From contig NZ_FONH01000026.1 of NCBI RefSeq assembly GCF_900112865.1, forward strand, positions 1-44,256: a stretch of DNA of 44,256 nt, in the 5' to 3' direction. Under the pieces are notes generated by a model. It saw only the letters and a program-made list of their open reading frames with translations, had not been told where the DNA came from and searched no databases. The position numbers were made by a program, and so were the translations under genes. Of this stretch, positions 16,219 to 26,308 are shown piece after piece (the stretch's first letter is position 1; the number at the start of each line of letters is the position of its first letter). The DNA comes from Dyella marensis. Its GTDB lineage: Bacteria; Pseudomonadota; Gammaproteobacteria; Xanthomonadales; Rhodanobacteraceae.

Positions 16219-18710
16219 CCCTGACGCGACGCGAATTCATCCGCAACACGGCAGCGGCGGCCGCGGCCAGCGCCGCCGGCCTCGCGCTTCCGGCCGCCGC
16301 CAGCAACGTGCTGACCGAGGGCGACCTCACGCAACTGAAATGGGACAAGGCGCCGTGCCGCTTCTGCGGCACCGGCTGCGGCGTCAACGTGGCGGTGAAG
16401 AACGGCCGCGTGGTAGCCACCCATGGCGACGTGCACGCGGAGGTCAACCGCGGCATCAACTGCGTCAAGGGCTATTTCCTGTCTAAGATCATGTACGGCA
16501 CGGACCGCTTGACCACGCCGCTGCTGCGCAAGACCAACGGCGCCTACGACAAGAACGGCCAGTTCACGCCGGTATCGTGGGACGAAGCCTTCGACGTGAT
16601 GGCCGCGCAGTTCAAGCAGGTGCTGAAGACCAAGGGGCCGGGCGCGGTGGGCATGTTCGGCTCGGGCCAGTGGACGATTTTCGAAGGCTACGCCGCCAAC
16701 AAGCTGATGAAGGGCGGCTTCCGCAGCAACCATATCGACCCGAACGCACGCCACTGCATGGCCTCGGCGGTGATGGGTTTCATGCGCAGCTTCGGCATGG
16801 ACGAGCCGATGGGTTGCTACGACGACATCGAAGCCGCCGACGCCTTCGTGCTGTGGGGCTCGAACATGGCGGAGATGCACCCGATCCTGTGGACGCGGGT
16901 GACCGACCGGCGCCTGTCCAATCCGCACGTGAAAGTGGCGGTGCTGTCGACCTACGAGCACCGCAGCTTCGAGCTGGCCGACATCCCGATCGTGTTCACC
17001 CCGCAGACCGACCTGGTCATCCTCAACTACATCGCCAACCACATCATCAAGACCGGCAAGGTCAACCAGGACTTCGTCGGCAAGTACACCAGCTTCAAGC
17101 GCGGCAACGACGATATCGGCTACGGCCTGCGCCCGGACCATCCGCTGGAGCTGAAGGCGAAGCACGCCAAGGACGCCAACGGCGGCCAGCCGATCAGCTT
17201 CGAGGAATTCGCCAACTTCGTGGCGCCGTACACGCTGGAAAAAACCGTGCAGATGACCGGCGTCGAGCGCGGCTGGCTGGAGCAGCTGGCCGAGCTGTAC
17301 GCCGATCCCAAGCTGAAGGTGACCTCGTTCTGGACCATGGGCTTCAACCAGCACACGCGCGGCGTGTGGGCCAACAACATGGTCTACAACATCCACCTGC
17401 TGACCGGGAAGATCGCCACGCCCGGCAACAGCCCGTTCTCGCTCACCGGCCAGCCTTCCGCCTGCGGCACCGCGCGCGAGGTGGGCACCTTCAGCCATCG
17501 CCTGCCGGCGGACATGGTGGTGACCAATCCGGAACACCGCCGCCATGCGGAGGAGATCTGGAACATCCCGCACGGCATCATCGATCCGGTCCCGGGCTAT
17601 CACGCGGTGGAGCAGAACCGCGCGCTGCGCGACGGCAAGCTCAATGCCTACTGGGTGATGGTCAATAACAACATGCAGGCCGGCGCGAACATGCTGGAGG
17701 AGACCTATCCCGGCTATCGCAACCCGGACAACTTCATCGTCGTTTCCGACGCCTATCCCACCGTTACCGCACAGGCGGCGGACCTGATCCTGCCGGCGGC
17801 GATGTGGGTGGAGAAGGAAGGCGCCTACGGCAATGCCGAACGGCGCACGCAGTTCTGGCACCAGCTGGTGAAGGCGCCCGGCGAGGCGCGCTCGGACCTG
17901 TGGCAGCTGATGGAATTCGCCAAGCGCTTCACCACAGACGAATGCTGGCCGGCGGAGATCCTCGCGGCCAACCCGCAGTTCAAGGACAAGACGCTGTACG
18001 ACGTGCTCTATCGCAACGGCAAGGTGGATCGCTTCCCGGCCGCCGATATCGAAGCGGGCTTCCAGAACGACGAGTCCGCCGCGTTCGGCTTCTACGTGCA
18101 GAAGGGCTTGTTCGAGGAATACGCCGCGTTCGGGCGCGGCCACGGCCACGACCTCGCCCCGTTCGACGCCTATCACCAGGCGCGCGGCCTGCGCTGGCCA
18201 GTGGTCGACGGCAAGGAAACGCGCTGGCGCTATCGCGAAGGCGCCGATCCCTACGTCAAGGCGGGCGCCGGCTTCCAGTTCTACGGCAATCCCGACGGCC
18301 GCGCGGTGATCTGGGCACTGCCCTACGAGCCGCCGGCGGAGATGCCGGACGACGAATACAACCTGTGGCTATGCACCGGCCGCGTGCTGGAGCACTGGCA
18401 TTCCGGCTCGATGACCATGCGCGTGCCGGAGCTGTACCGCAGCTTCCCCGCCGCGGTGGTGTTCATGCATCCGGACGATGCGGTGGCGCGCGGCCTCAAG
18501 CGCGGCGACGAGGTGCGCGTGGTGTCGCGCCGCGGCGAAATGCTCTCGCGCATCGAGACGCGCGGCCGCAACCGCGTGCCGCGCGGGCTGGTGTTCGTGC
18601 CGTGGTTCGACGCGGGCCAGCTGATCAACAAGGTCACGCTGGACGCGACCGATCCGATCTCCAAGCAGACCGACTACAAGAAGTGCGCCGTCAAAGTGCT
18701 GCCCGCCTGA
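16215..18710 (+). CDS. napA: Periplasmic nitrate reductase, catalytic molybdoprotein
   Basis: The 831-residue enzyme reduces nitrate to nitrite in the periplasm. The N terminus is a twin-arginine signal ([15 protein letters not shown]). CRFCGTGCG and the later CVKGYF give the four [4Fe-4S] cysteines at about 48, 51, 55 and 83. ARHCMASAV near residue 181 holds the Cys that ligates molybdenum. The C-terminal bis-MGD binding region includes [19 protein letters not shown], and the protein ends near [10 protein letters not shown]. Length and motifs match E. coli NapA. It overlaps napD (ATGA) and precedes napB by 10 bases. Electrons should reach it from quinol through NapC and NapB, since no napG or napH is present. 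Confidence 0.97.
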   Translation: MTLTRREFIRNTAAAAAASAAGLALPAAASNVLTEGDLTQLKWDKAPCRFCGTGCGVNVAVKNGRVVATHGDVHAEVNRGINCVKGYFLSKIMYGTDRLTTPLLRKTNGAYDKNGQFTPVSWDEAFDVMAAQFKQVLKTKGPGAVGMFGSGQWTIFEGYAANKLMKGGFRSNHIDPNARHCMASAVMGFMRSFGMDEPMGCYDDIEAADAFVLWGSNMAEMHPILWTRVTDRRLSNPHVKVAVLSTYEHRSFELADIPIVFTPQTDLVILNYIANHIIKTGKVNQDFVGKYTSFKRGNDDIGYGLRPDHPLELKAKHAKDANGGQPISFEEFANFVAPYTLEKTVQMTGVERGWLEQLAELYADPKLKVTSFWTMGFNQHTRGVWANNMVYNIHLLTGKIATPGNSPFSLTGQPSACGTAREVGTFSHRLPADMVVTNPEHRRHAEEIWNIPHGIIDPVPGYHAVEQNRALRDGKLNAYWVMVNNNMQAGANMLEETYPGYRNPDNFIVVSDAYPTVTAQAADLILPAAMWVEKEGAYGNAERRTQFWHQLVKAPGEARSDLWQLMEFAKRFTTDECWPAEILAANPQFKDKTLYDVLYRNGKVDRFPAADIEAGFQNDESAAFGFYVQKGLFEEYAAFGRGHGHDLAPFDAYHQARGLRWPVVDGKETRWRYREGADPYVKAGAGFQFYGNPDGRAVIWALPYEPPAEMPDDEYNLWLCTGRVLEHWHSGSMTMRVPELYRSFPAAVVFMHPDDAVARGLKRGDEVRVVSRRGEMLSRIETRGRNRVPRGLVFVPWFDAGQLINKVTLDATDPISKQTDYKKCAVKVLPA

Positions 18711-18720
18711 GGATGCCCTG

Positions 18721-19296
18721 ATGTCCAACACTTCCCGTTTCGTCGCCAGCGCCGTGGTCGTGCTGGCGCTGGCATCGGTGCTGGCGTTCGTGGCTTCGCA
18801 CCGTAAGGCGGGACCCACCGGCGCCGCGCAGGAGGCCGCTGCGCCGGCCGCTTCGGTGGCTGCGCCCGCACCGCGCCCCGCCGTTGCCGTGGTGCCTGCC
18901 GGTTCCGGCCTCGATGCGATCCGCCGCGGCGCCGAGCTCGACAAGGAGATCGCGCCGCCGCCGATGGCGCGGGTGGAAAACACCGACATCCGGCGCAACC
19001 GCGCCTATCCGATGCAGCCGCCGACCATCCCGCACAGCATCGACAACTACCAGATCGACCGCAATTCCAACCGCTGCATGCTGTGCCATGCGCGCGCCAA
19101 CGCGGACAAGTTCCAGGCGCCGCCGGTGAGCGTCACCCACTACATGGACCGCGACGACCAGTTCCTCGCCACCATCTCGCCGCGACGCTACTTCTGCAAC
19201 CAGTGCCACGTAGTGCAGACCGATGCCCAGCCGCTGGTGGCTAACGGCTTCAAGGACATCGACACCGTGCTGTCCGAACCGAACAAGGCGAACTGA
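18721..19296 (+). CDS. napB: Periplasmic nitrate reductase, diheme cytochrome c subunit
   Basis: The 191-residue protein has an N-terminal hydrophobic signal or anchor and then an alanine/proline-rich linker to about residue 60. The NapB core carries two c-type heme sites, CMLCH at 119-123 and CNQCH at 159-163. Further family features are [17 protein letters not shown] and [10 protein letters not shown]; the His in the latter is a likely heme ligand. NapB passes electrons from NapC to NapA. The long Ala/Pro linker is a little more extended than in E. coli NapB. It starts 10 bases after napA and ends 2 bases before napC. Confidence 0.95.
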   Translation: MSNTSRFVASAVVVLALASVLAFVASHRKAGPTGAAQEAAAPAASVAAPAPRPAVAVVPAGSGLDAIRRGAELDKEIAPPPMARVENTDIRRNRAYPMQPPTIPHSIDNYQIDRNSNRCMLCHARANADKFQAPPVSVTHYMDRDDQFLATISPRRYFCNQCHVVQTDAQPLVANGFKDIDTVLSEPNKAN

Positions 19297-19298
19297 GC

Positions 19299-19898
19299 AT
19301 GTGGGCCTGGATGAAGCGATGCCTGCTCGTCTTCTGGCACACGCTGCGCCGTCCCAGCGTGCACTACAGCCTGGGCTTTCTCACCCTCGGCGGCTTTCTC
19401 GCCGGCGTGCTGTTCTGGGGCGCGTTCAATACGGCGCTGGAGGCGACCAATACCGAGAGGTTCTGCACCAGCTGTCACGAGATGCGTGACAACGTGTTCC
19501 AGGAGCTGAAGACGACCATCCACTACAGCAACCGCTCAGGCGTGCGCGCCACCTGCCCCGACTGCCATGTGCCGCACAACTGGACCGACAAGATCGCGCG
19601 CAAGATGCAGGCTTCGAAAGAAGTGTGGGGCAAGATCTTCGGCACCATCGATACGCGGGAGAAGTTTCTCGACGAACGGCTGGTGCTGGCGGAACACGAA
19701 TGGGCGCGTCTGAAAGCCAACGACTCGCTGGAATGCCGCAACTGCCACAACTACGCCTCGATGGACCTGACCCGCCAGTCGCCGCGCTCGGCTTCGATCC
19801 ACAAGCGCTGGCTGGGCACGGGGGAGAAGACCTGTATCGATTGCCACAAGGGGATTGCCCATCACCTGCCGGATATGAAGGGCATTCCTCAAGGCTAA
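19299..19898 (+). CDS. napC: NapC/NirT-family tetraheme quinol dehydrogenase
   Basis: The 199-residue inner-membrane protein has one N-terminal transmembrane helix (about 24-44) and a periplasmic domain. That domain has four CxxCH heme sites: CTSCH at 56, CPDCH at 86, CRNCH at 146 and CIDCH at 179. It oxidises quinol and supplies electrons to NapB and NapA. The family blocks [12 protein letters not shown] and [10 protein letters not shown] are present. It is the last gene of the operon, which ends at a palindromic element starting 4 bases after the stop. Confidence 0.96.
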   Translation: MWAWMKRCLLVFWHTLRRPSVHYSLGFLTLGGFLAGVLFWGAFNTALEATNTERFCTSCHEMRDNVFQELKTTIHYSNRSGVRATCPDCHVPHNWTDKIARKMQASKEVWGKIFGTIDTREKFLDERLVLAEHEWARLKANDSLECRNCHNYASMDLTRQSPRSASIHKRWLGTGEKTCIDCHKGIAHHLPDMKGIPQG

Positions 19899-19902
19899 AC
19901 CG

Positions 19903-19998
19903 GCGTAGGTTGGGGTGAGCCGCAGGCGAACCCCAACAGGACGATGCGTCTGGATGCGGCCATGTTGGGGTTCGCCTGCGGCTCACCCCAACCTACGC
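19903..19998. repeat. Palindromic GTAGGTTGGGGT element (C)
   Basis: The arms at 19903-19937 and 19964-19998 (35 bases) are perfect reverse complements around a 26-base centre. Both arms carry the variant CCGCAGG. The element begins just after the napC stop and may end the nap message. Confidence 0.9.
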
Positions 19999-20079
19999 GT
20001 TCCGCCAGGCCGACACCAAACTGCAACATGCCTTCCCCAGCATGGCCGGCCTGCTCCACCCCATCCACCGAGGTTCCCG

Positions 20080-22101
20080 ATGCTCCCGCTCCATCGCCGC
20101 GCCCTGAAAACCGCGGCCGCCCTGCTGCTGACCGCCATCTACGCAAGCCCCGCCCTGGCGGCCCCGCACCGGGTGATCCTGTTCGTATGGGACGGCATGC
20201 GCCCCGACGCGGTGAGCGAGGAGGACACGCCCAACCTGCTGGCGCTGTCCAGGCGCGGTACCTGGTTCGAGGACAACCACTCGACCTATCCCACCTTCAC
20301 CATGGCGAACGCCTCGACCTTCGCCACCGGCAGCTTCCCCGGCACGCTGGGCTTCTACGGCAACCGCTTCTGGGCCTCGCGCGAGACGGGCCTGAAGACC
20401 ACGCCGGTCGCCCGCACCACCACTGGCGAGGACGTGAACTTCCGCAACCCGGTCTATGTGGAAGACGACCTGGTGCTGCGCGCCCTGGACAAGGCCAGCA
20501 AGGGCGACCTGCTGGAACTGCCCACGCTGTTCGCCGCCGCGCAGAAAGCCGGCTTGAAGACCGCCGCCATCGGCAAGTCCGGCGCAGCCTTCCTGCAGAA
20601 CTACCGCCTGCCCAACCAGGGCGACCCGGACAAGGTCGGCCTGCTGCTGGACGAGCGCACCGCGCTGCCGCTGTCCTTCGCCAAGGAGCTGCAGGCCGCC
20701 GGCTTCCCGCTGCCCAAGACCACGCCGAACGTCTACGCGGAAGGCGAACTGACCTTGCGCGGCGAGGACGAGGATCCGACGGCGCGCGGCAAGGCGGCCA
20801 AGCTCAAGGACGGCGCCACCAGCGACGCCACCGCCGGCGGCGATACGCCGCCGAGCGCGGCGAACGAGTGGATGATGAAGGTCTACCTGGACCAGGTGCT
20901 GCCCAGGCACAAGCCGGACCTGAGCGTGGTGTGGATGCGCAATCCCGATACCACCCAGCACATCTACGGCGTCGGTTCGCCGGAGTTCCATCTCGCGCTG
21001 CAGGCGCAGGATGCGCTGCTCGGCCAGCTCGAAGCGAAGCTGCGCGAGCTGGGCATGGCCGGAGACACCGACATCATCGTGGTCTCCGACCATGGCCACA
21101 GCAATATCGCCGGCCCGACCGACCTGTTCCCGCTGCGCCAGATCAACGACGGCCGCGTGGCCGGCGTCGACGCCGAATGGGGTTATTCGGTCTCCGGCGG
21201 CATCCGCATGGCGCATGAGCTGACCACGCGCGGCGGCATCCCCGCCTTCGACGGCCTGGGCTGCGTGTACTCGCCGGTGATGACCGGCATCCGCGCCGAT
21301 GGCTCGCAGCAGCAGCCGACCCGCTACGACGACGACGGCCGCGTGTGCGGCAAGCCGATGGCCTACACCACGCCCAGCTATGTGGTGCCCGACACGCTGC
21401 CCAAGGGCGCGCTGGTGCTGGCGCCGAACGGCGGCACCGAATACTTCTATCAGCCGGAACACGACGCCGACGTAGTGAAGCGCGCCGTGCGTTTCCTGCA
21501 GTCGCGCGAGTATGTGGCGGCGGTGTTCGTGGCCAAGCGCTACGGCAACCTGCCTGGCACGCTGCCGGCGGAGAACGTGCACCTGGAGAACGCGGCACGT
21601 GGTCCGGACATCATCGTCAGCTACGCCTGGGATGCCGACGCGACCATCCAGGGCTTCCGCGGTACCGAGTACTCCACCGTCTTCCCCGAATCGCCCAGCG
21701 AGCGCGGCGAGCACGGCAGCTTCAGTCCGATCGACGTGCACAACACCCTGCTCGCCGCCGGCCCGAGCTTCCGCGGCGGCTTCCGCGACGCGCTGCCCAG
21801 CGGCAACGTCGACGTGGCGCCGACCATTGCGGCCCTGCTTGGCCTGAAGCTCCCGCAGGCGCAGGGGCGCGTGCTGCAGGAGGCGCTGGGCGGCACGCTG
21901 GGCAAGGCGGCGGACAGCTATCGCGTGACGCCGACCGAACTGCGCCCGGCGCAGGCGTCCACCGGCCTGAGCATGCAGCGTGTGGACGGCAGCACATTGC
22001 AGGGCTCGAGCTACACCTTCCGCCTGCAGCTGAAGCAGCTGGAAAGTGCGGACGGCAAGCGCTGGACGTATTTCGATTACGCCAAGCCCGAGCGGCACTG
22101 A
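20080..22101 (+). CDS. Nucleotide pyrophosphatase/phosphodiesterase-family enzyme, exported
   Basis: The 673-residue product belongs to the type I phosphodiesterase/nucleotide pyrophosphatase branch of the alkaline phosphatase superfamily (PF01663). A signal peptide ends at ALA-APH. The first metal Asp is in FVWDGMRPD (D38), and YPTFTMAN aligns the likely Thr nucleophile at about residue 74. Later metal blocks are NPDTTQH and SDHGHS. It should cleave phosphodiester or pyrophosphate bonds of exported substrates; the exact substrate is unknown. I chose the ATG at 20080, with GAGG six bases upstream, because the longer frame runs back through a palindromic repeat. It converges on the sulfatase-like gene, with element D between them. 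Confidence 0.87.
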   Translation: MLPLHRRALKTAAALLLTAIYASPALAAPHRVILFVWDGMRPDAVSEEDTPNLLALSRRGTWFEDNHSTYPTFTMANASTFATGSFPGTLGFYGNRFWASRETGLKTTPVARTTTGEDVNFRNPVYVEDDLVLRALDKASKGDLLELPTLFAAAQKAGLKTAAIGKSGAAFLQNYRLPNQGDPDKVGLLLDERTALPLSFAKELQAAGFPLPKTTPNVYAEGELTLRGEDEDPTARGKAAKLKDGATSDATAGGDTPPSAANEWMMKVYLDQVLPRHKPDLSVVWMRNPDTTQHIYGVGSPEFHLALQAQDALLGQLEAKLRELGMAGDTDIIVVSDHGHSNIAGPTDLFPLRQINDGRVAGVDAEWGYSVSGGIRMAHELTTRGGIPAFDGLGCVYSPVMTGIRADGSQQQPTRYDDDGRVCGKPMAYTTPSYVVPDTLPKGALVLAPNGGTEYFYQPEHDADVVKRAVRFLQSREYVAAVFVAKRYGNLPGTLPAENVHLENAARGPDIIVSYAWDADATIQGFRGTEYSTVFPESPSERGEHGSFSPIDVHNTLLAAGPSFRGGFRDALPSGNVDVAPTIAALLGLKLPQAQGRVLQEALGGTLGKAADSYRVTPTELRPAQASTGLSMQRVDGSTLQGSSYTFRLQLKQLESADGKRWTYFDYAKPERH

Positions 22102-22107
22102 CAACAC

Positions 22108-22203
22108 GCGTAGGCTGGGGTGAGCCAAAGGCGAACCCCAACGGTGCGATGCGTTTGAACGTGCCGATGTTGGGGTTCGCCTTTGGCTCACCCCAACCTA
22201 CGC
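22108..22203. repeat. Palindromic GTAGGTTGGGGT element (D)
   Basis: The arms at 22108-22142 and 22169-22203 (35 bases) pair with one mismatch (GGCTGGGG against CCCCAACC). Both arms carry the variant CCAAAGG, which differs from the other copies. It lies exactly between two convergent genes and could end both transcripts. Confidence 0.9.
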
Positions 22204-22213
22204 CGGGCGTCGA

Positions 22214-23932
22214 TTATTCCTCGTACACGTGCAGGTGATTGAAGATCCACCCGTGATACGACTTCACCAGATCCTGGTCGATGCAATCGGTGTACAGGCC
22301 CTTGCAGCGCTCGCGCAGCACCGTCGCCGCGGAGAAATACGGATCCATCGGCACGCCAGCCGCCTGCAGCACCATGTTCGGCAGGTGCGCGATATCGAGC
22401 ATCGGGTAGTTCGGCAAGCTGCGGCCGGGCACGTTGCTCTTGATCATGTAGTACGACAGGTAGTCCTTGTACGGCTGCAGCGCCGGCGGCCAGCTGCGCT
22501 CCATCTGGCGGATCAGGCCATCGAACGAGGGCTGGTGGTCGCCGAAGTGCATCAGCACGGTGGGCTCGGGGCGATCCAGGAAGGCTTTCTCCAGCTGGGT
22601 CATCGCCAGGTCGGAGTTGTGCAGGTTGGATAGATAGGTATTGAAGTTCAGCGCCGGTTTCTCGGCCAGGCCCTTGAGCAGCGGCCGGTTGAACGGCGCC
22701 GGCAGCGAGGACAGCGGGTCCAGGTCGTGCGGGCCGTGCTGGGCCAGGGTCAGGATCATCACGAACACCGGCTGGCCCGGCTTCTTGACCTTGTCGTAGA
22801 CGCGCTTGGCGGCGTCGAACATCTGCGCGTCGGTTTCTTCCCACTCCTCCAGTCCCAGATCCTTGGCGTCGTAGAACTGCTCGAAGCCATAGGCCGTATA
22901 CGCGTTGCGGCCGTTGAGGAAGGCGCCGTTGGTCGGATAGATCGCCACGGTGAGATAGCCCAGGCGCTGCAGCTGCTGCGGCAGCGAGTCGCGCACATGC
23001 GGCGCCAGCACGTAGGGCGCATACATGCCGCCGGGGCCGAAGATGTCCTGCGGCATGCCGGTGAGCACGGCGAACTCGCTGACCCAGGTGCCGCCGCCGA
23101 AGGTGTGCACGCGCAGCGGGCCGTGCGCCAGGGTGTACTTGTCCGGCTTGAACATCTGCACGCGGCACTGCGGCACGTTGCAGACGGCGAAGTTGGACGG
23201 GTCGAAGGTGCTCTCTTCCAGCACCTGCACGATGTCGGGGTACGGCTGCTGCGCCGTGCCGAGGCCACCGTGCGCAGTGGCGCCCCACTCCTGCTCGGCC
23301 AGCGTGTCGTCGGTCATCGGCGGCAGCGCGACGTTGGAGTCCTGCAGGTTGACGAAGAAGTTGGTCAGCTGCGCGTCGTCGGACAGCTTCTGCCACGCAT
23401 TGCGCGCATGCACCTGGGCAAACGGGCCGTTCGGCAGCAGGCAGATCCAGAACACCAGCGCGCAGGCGACGGCGCCGCCGACACGCACGGCGAACGCCTT
23501 CGGCCGCGACAGGTTGCCGAGCATGCGGCGATCGCCGCGCCACACCAGCCACAGGCCCAGCGGCACCAGCACCGCCACACCTGCCGCCAGTTCCCACAGG
23601 TGCGGATAGTGCGCCAGCGTCTCGACCAGACTGGAACGCAGGTAATAGACGAAGTCCGACGGCATCAGCGGCGCGTCGAGATACTGCTGCTTGATCTCCG
23701 AAATGAAGTCCAGCCCCAGGAACAGCGCGCCCGTCACCACCAGCGCCATGGCCACGCGCGCGAAGGCGAACAGCAGCACGCCACAGGTGCACAGCATCAG
23801 CGCAAAGACGAAACCCTGCTGCTGCAGCACCGGCTCCTGGCCGGCGGTGGCGCGCACGCAGCCGGCGAAGAACAGGCTTGCGCACAGCCACGCCACGCTG
23901 TTCCGCGTAATGCGAAACGACCCTCTCTGCAT
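22214..23932 (-). CDS. LtaS-like sulfatase-fold membrane protein (phosphoglycerol or phosphoethanolamine transferase type)
   Basis: The 572-residue protein has an N-terminal membrane part with four or five helices (to about residue 170) and a periplasmic sulfatase-fold domain. VQVLEESTFDPSNF near residue 240 supplies the Thr nucleophile (T242) in the EST motif of the LtaS/MdoB group. GGGTWVSEFAVLTGMP and HFGDHQPS, a metal block, follow. Family members move phosphoglycerol or phosphoethanolamine onto glycans or lipids, or act as hydrolases. The substrate here cannot be read from the sequence; osmoregulated glucan or lipid A decoration is possible. The start has only a weak AGGGGG upstream. It diverges from the CpdB-type gene. 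Confidence 0.85.
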   Translation of the reverse strand: MQRGSFRITRNSVAWLCASLFFAGCVRATAGQEPVLQQQGFVFALMLCTCGVLLFAFARVAMALVVTGALFLGLDFISEIKQQYLDAPLMPSDFVYYLRSSLVETLAHYPHLWELAAGVAVLVPLGLWLVWRGDRRMLGNLSRPKAFAVRVGGAVACALVFWICLLPNGPFAQVHARNAWQKLSDDAQLTNFFVNLQDSNVALPPMTDDTLAEQEWGATAHGGLGTAQQPYPDIVQVLEESTFDPSNFAVCNVPQCRVQMFKPDKYTLAHGPLRVHTFGGGTWVSEFAVLTGMPQDIFGPGGMYAPYVLAPHVRDSLPQQLQRLGYLTVAIYPTNGAFLNGRNAYTAYGFEQFYDAKDLGLEEWEETDAQMFDAAKRVYDKVKKPGQPVFVMILTLAQHGPHDLDPLSSLPAPFNRPLLKGLAEKPALNFNTYLSNLHNSDLAMTQLEKAFLDRPEPTVLMHFGDHQPSFDGLIRQMERSWPPALQPYKDYLSYYMIKSNVPGRSLPNYPMLDIAHLPNMVLQAAGVPMDPYFSAATVLRERCKGLYTDCIDQDLVKSYHGWIFNHLHVYEE

Positions 23933-24018
23933 GTTGCGTTGGCCCCCTGTTCCGGCCGGTCTGTCATCAGGGCGCCATCTTACGTTCTCATTTCCTTCAC
24001 AGACAGAACCAGAGGTAA

Positions 24019-24060
24019 CGGGCAGGCGGCGACGGGCTAGGGTTCAGCCGCCGTTGCCCG
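24019..24060. other. Hairpin in the divergent region before the CpdB-type gene
   Basis: CGGGCAGGCGGC at 24019-24030 pairs with GCCGCCGTTGCCCG at 24047-24060, with a small internal bulge and a 16-base loop. It lies in the 209-base gap between the divergent genes. No T-tract follows, so a regulatory rather than terminating role is possible. Confidence 0.4.
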
Positions 24061-24141
24061 GTTTCGAAGGCCCGGCGAGGCGTCCTCCGCCATGCCGATC
24101 TGCTAGCTTGCGCGGCTTGCTTTCGTTTGAAGGGAATCCCC

Positions 24142-26127
24142 ATGCCGCTCCGCCATCTCCCCTTTGCCGTCCTCGCCGCCGCGCTGCTCGCCGGTTGCGC
24201 CTCCCAGAGCGCCCGCACGGGCCGCGTGCCGGACGGCAGCCATGCCCAGGTGGCGATCCTGGAGACCACTGACATCCACTCCAATGTGCTGAGCTACGAC
24301 TATTACAAGCTCAAGCCCGATGCGACGGTGGGCTACGAGCGCACCGCCACGCTGATCCGCCAGGCCCGTCAGCAGTATCCGAACAGCTTCCTGTTCGACA
24401 GCGGCGACACCATCCAGGGCAGCGTGCTGGCCGACTACCAGGCGCAGGTGAAGCCGCTCGGCTGCAACGAAGAACTGTCGATCTACGCCGCCATGGATGC
24501 GGTCGGCTACGACGGCGGCACCGCCGGCAACCACGAGTTCAACTACGGCCTGCCGTTCCTGTCGCAGGTCACCGGCACGCCGATGAACGTCGACGGCGGC
24601 CGCAGCGACCGCTGCGCCGGCCCGCATTTCCCGCTGGTGCTGGCCAACGTGTTCAGCGCCCGCGACGGCGCGCCGATCTTCAAGCCGTGGGCGGTGGTGG
24701 AGAAGTCGATCCAGGTCGACACGCCCGGCGGCGGCAAGCGCAGCGTGCCGCTGCGCGTGGGCATCATCGGCTTCACCCCGCCGCCGATCCTGGAATGGGA
24801 CAAGCAGAACCTGGAAGGCAAGGTCACCGTGACGGGCGTGGTCGAGGCGGCGAAGAAATACCTGCCCGAACTGCAGGCCCAGCACCCGGACCTGATCGTG
24901 GCGGTGCTCCATGGCGGCCTCAACACGGCCGCCTATACCTCCGACATGGAGAACGGCGGCTGGCACCTCGCCGCCGTGCCCGGCATCGACGTGCTGCTGC
25001 TGGGCCATTCGCACACCGAATTTCCCGGTCCGCATTACAAGGACATGCAGGAGGTCGACGCCGAACGCGGCTTCGTGCGCGGCGTGCCAGCGGTGATGGG
25101 CGGTTTCTTCGGCAAGGACCTTGGCGTGGTCGAGCTGGCGCTGGCACGCCGCGACGGACGCTGGACCGTCGACAAGGAGCACACCCACAGCGAAGTCCGC
25201 CCGATCTGCACCAAGAAGGACGACTGCGTGCCGGCGGACGCGGCCATCGCCCCGCTCGTCGCCAAGGCGCACGAGGCCGCCGTGGCCCATGTCAGCACGC
25301 CGATCGGCGAGACCCGCCTGCGCCTGAGCAGCTATTTTTCCGACGTGGGCAACATGACCGCGCTTTCGGTGGTCAACGCCGCGGAGCGCGCCTACGTGCA
25401 GGCCGAACTGCCCAAGACCCATCCGGAACTGGCCAACGTGCCCGTGGTGGCCGCGGCCGCCGCGTTCCGCACCGGCTTCGGCGGCCCGGACGACTACACC
25501 GACGTGCCGGCCGGCCCCTTGAGCCTGCGCAGCGCGGCCGACCTGTACTTCTATCCGAACACCCTGGCGGCGGTGAAAACCGACGGCGCCGGGCTGAAGG
25601 CGTGGCTGGAGAAGTCGGCCGAGCGTTTCCGCCAGATCGATCCGTCCACCACCGCCGAGCAGCCGCTGCTCAACGACCGCATGCCCGGCTACAACTTCGA
25701 CCAGCTGCAGGGCGACATCAGCTACGTGATCGATGTGACCAAGCCGGCCGGCAAGCGCATCGTCGACCTGCGCTGGAAGGGCAGGAAGGTCGACCCGAAG
25801 CAGCCCTTCGTGATCGTGACCAACAACTATCGCGCCAGCGGCGGCGGCAATTTCCCGGGGCTGGACGGCAAGAACATCGTGCTGGCCGCGCCGGACGGCA
25901 CACGCGAGATCCTGGCCAAATGGCTGGAGCGCCAGCGCACGCTGAGCGCGAAGGACCTGCCGAAGGCGTCATGGCGCTTCGCGCCGGTGAAGACGCGCGG
26001 GCCGGTGGTGTTCAAGGGCGCCGCGGGCAAGGAAGCTGAGGCGCGCGAGGCGGGGGTGAAGAATGTGCGGCAGGTGAAAGACAACGGGGACGGGACGGCG
26101 GTGTACGCGATCGACCTGTCGAAGTGA
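24142..26127 (+). CDS. cpdB: 2',3'-cyclic-nucleotide 2'-phosphodiesterase/3'-nucleotidase-type lipoprotein
   Basis: The 661-residue product has a lipoprotein signal with its Cys at about residue 19 (LLAGCA). The metallophosphoesterase domain shows ETTDIHSN (D44, H46), FDSGDT, GTAGNHEFN near 129, and LLGHSHTEFPG. The C-terminal 5'-nucleotidase substrate domain follows (LYFYPNTLAAVKTDGAGLKAWLE, then NNYRASGGGNFPGL). The paired YDYY near residue 53 is typical of CpdB. It should dephosphorylate cyclic nucleotides and 3'-nucleotides outside the cytoplasm. I chose the ATG at 24142, with AAGGGA seven bases upstream, over an in-frame TTG at 24127. A repeat element follows the stop. Confidence 0.9.
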   Translation: MPLRHLPFAVLAAALLAGCASQSARTGRVPDGSHAQVAILETTDIHSNVLSYDYYKLKPDATVGYERTATLIRQARQQYPNSFLFDSGDTIQGSVLADYQAQVKPLGCNEELSIYAAMDAVGYDGGTAGNHEFNYGLPFLSQVTGTPMNVDGGRSDRCAGPHFPLVLANVFSARDGAPIFKPWAVVEKSIQVDTPGGGKRSVPLRVGIIGFTPPPILEWDKQNLEGKVTVTGVVEAAKKYLPELQAQHPDLIVAVLHGGLNTAAYTSDMENGGWHLAAVPGIDVLLLGHSHTEFPGPHYKDMQEVDAERGFVRGVPAVMGGFFGKDLGVVELALARRDGRWTVDKEHTHSEVRPICTKKDDCVPADAAIAPLVAKAHEAAVAHVSTPIGETRLRLSSYFSDVGNMTALSVVNAAERAYVQAELPKTHPELANVPVVAAAAAFRTGFGGPDDYTDVPAGPLSLRSAADLYFYPNTLAAVKTDGAGLKAWLEKSAERFRQIDPSTTAEQPLLNDRMPGYNFDQLQGDISYVIDVTKPAGKRIVDLRWKGRKVDPKQPFVIVTNNYRASGGGNFPGLDGKNIVLAAPDGTREILAKWLERQRTLSAKDLPKASWRFAPVKTRGPVVFKGAAGKEAEAREAGVKNVRQVKDNGDGTAVYAIDLSK

Positions 26128-26136
26128 TTGCTTGAG

Positions 26137-26293
26137 CCCCTCTCCCTCTGGGAGAGGGGTTGGGGTGAGGGTACGGGCGGAGCAAAGCGCACCACTGCGC
26201 CCTTACCCTCATCCGGCTGCCGCCACCTTCCTCGCTCCTCAGAGCCGCGCACATCCAAGTGCGCTCCCCGCGTGCTCCCGAAGGAAGAAGGAT
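26137..26293. repeat. CCCCTCTCCC/GGGAGAGGGG repeat element, composite copy 1
   Basis: It opens with a 10-bp perfect stem (26137-26146 with 26150-26159), followed by GTTGGGGTGAGGGTACGGGCGGAG. Then comes a CCCTCATCC...CACCTTC block. After CACCTTC at about 26224-26230 lies an inserted module, CTCGCTCCTCAGAGCC, with the imperfect palindrome GCGCACATCCAAGTGCGC at 26247-26264. It sits between two convergent genes and may act as a terminator. Confidence 0.8.
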
Positions 26294-26308
26294 TCCAACT
26301 TGGCAGCC

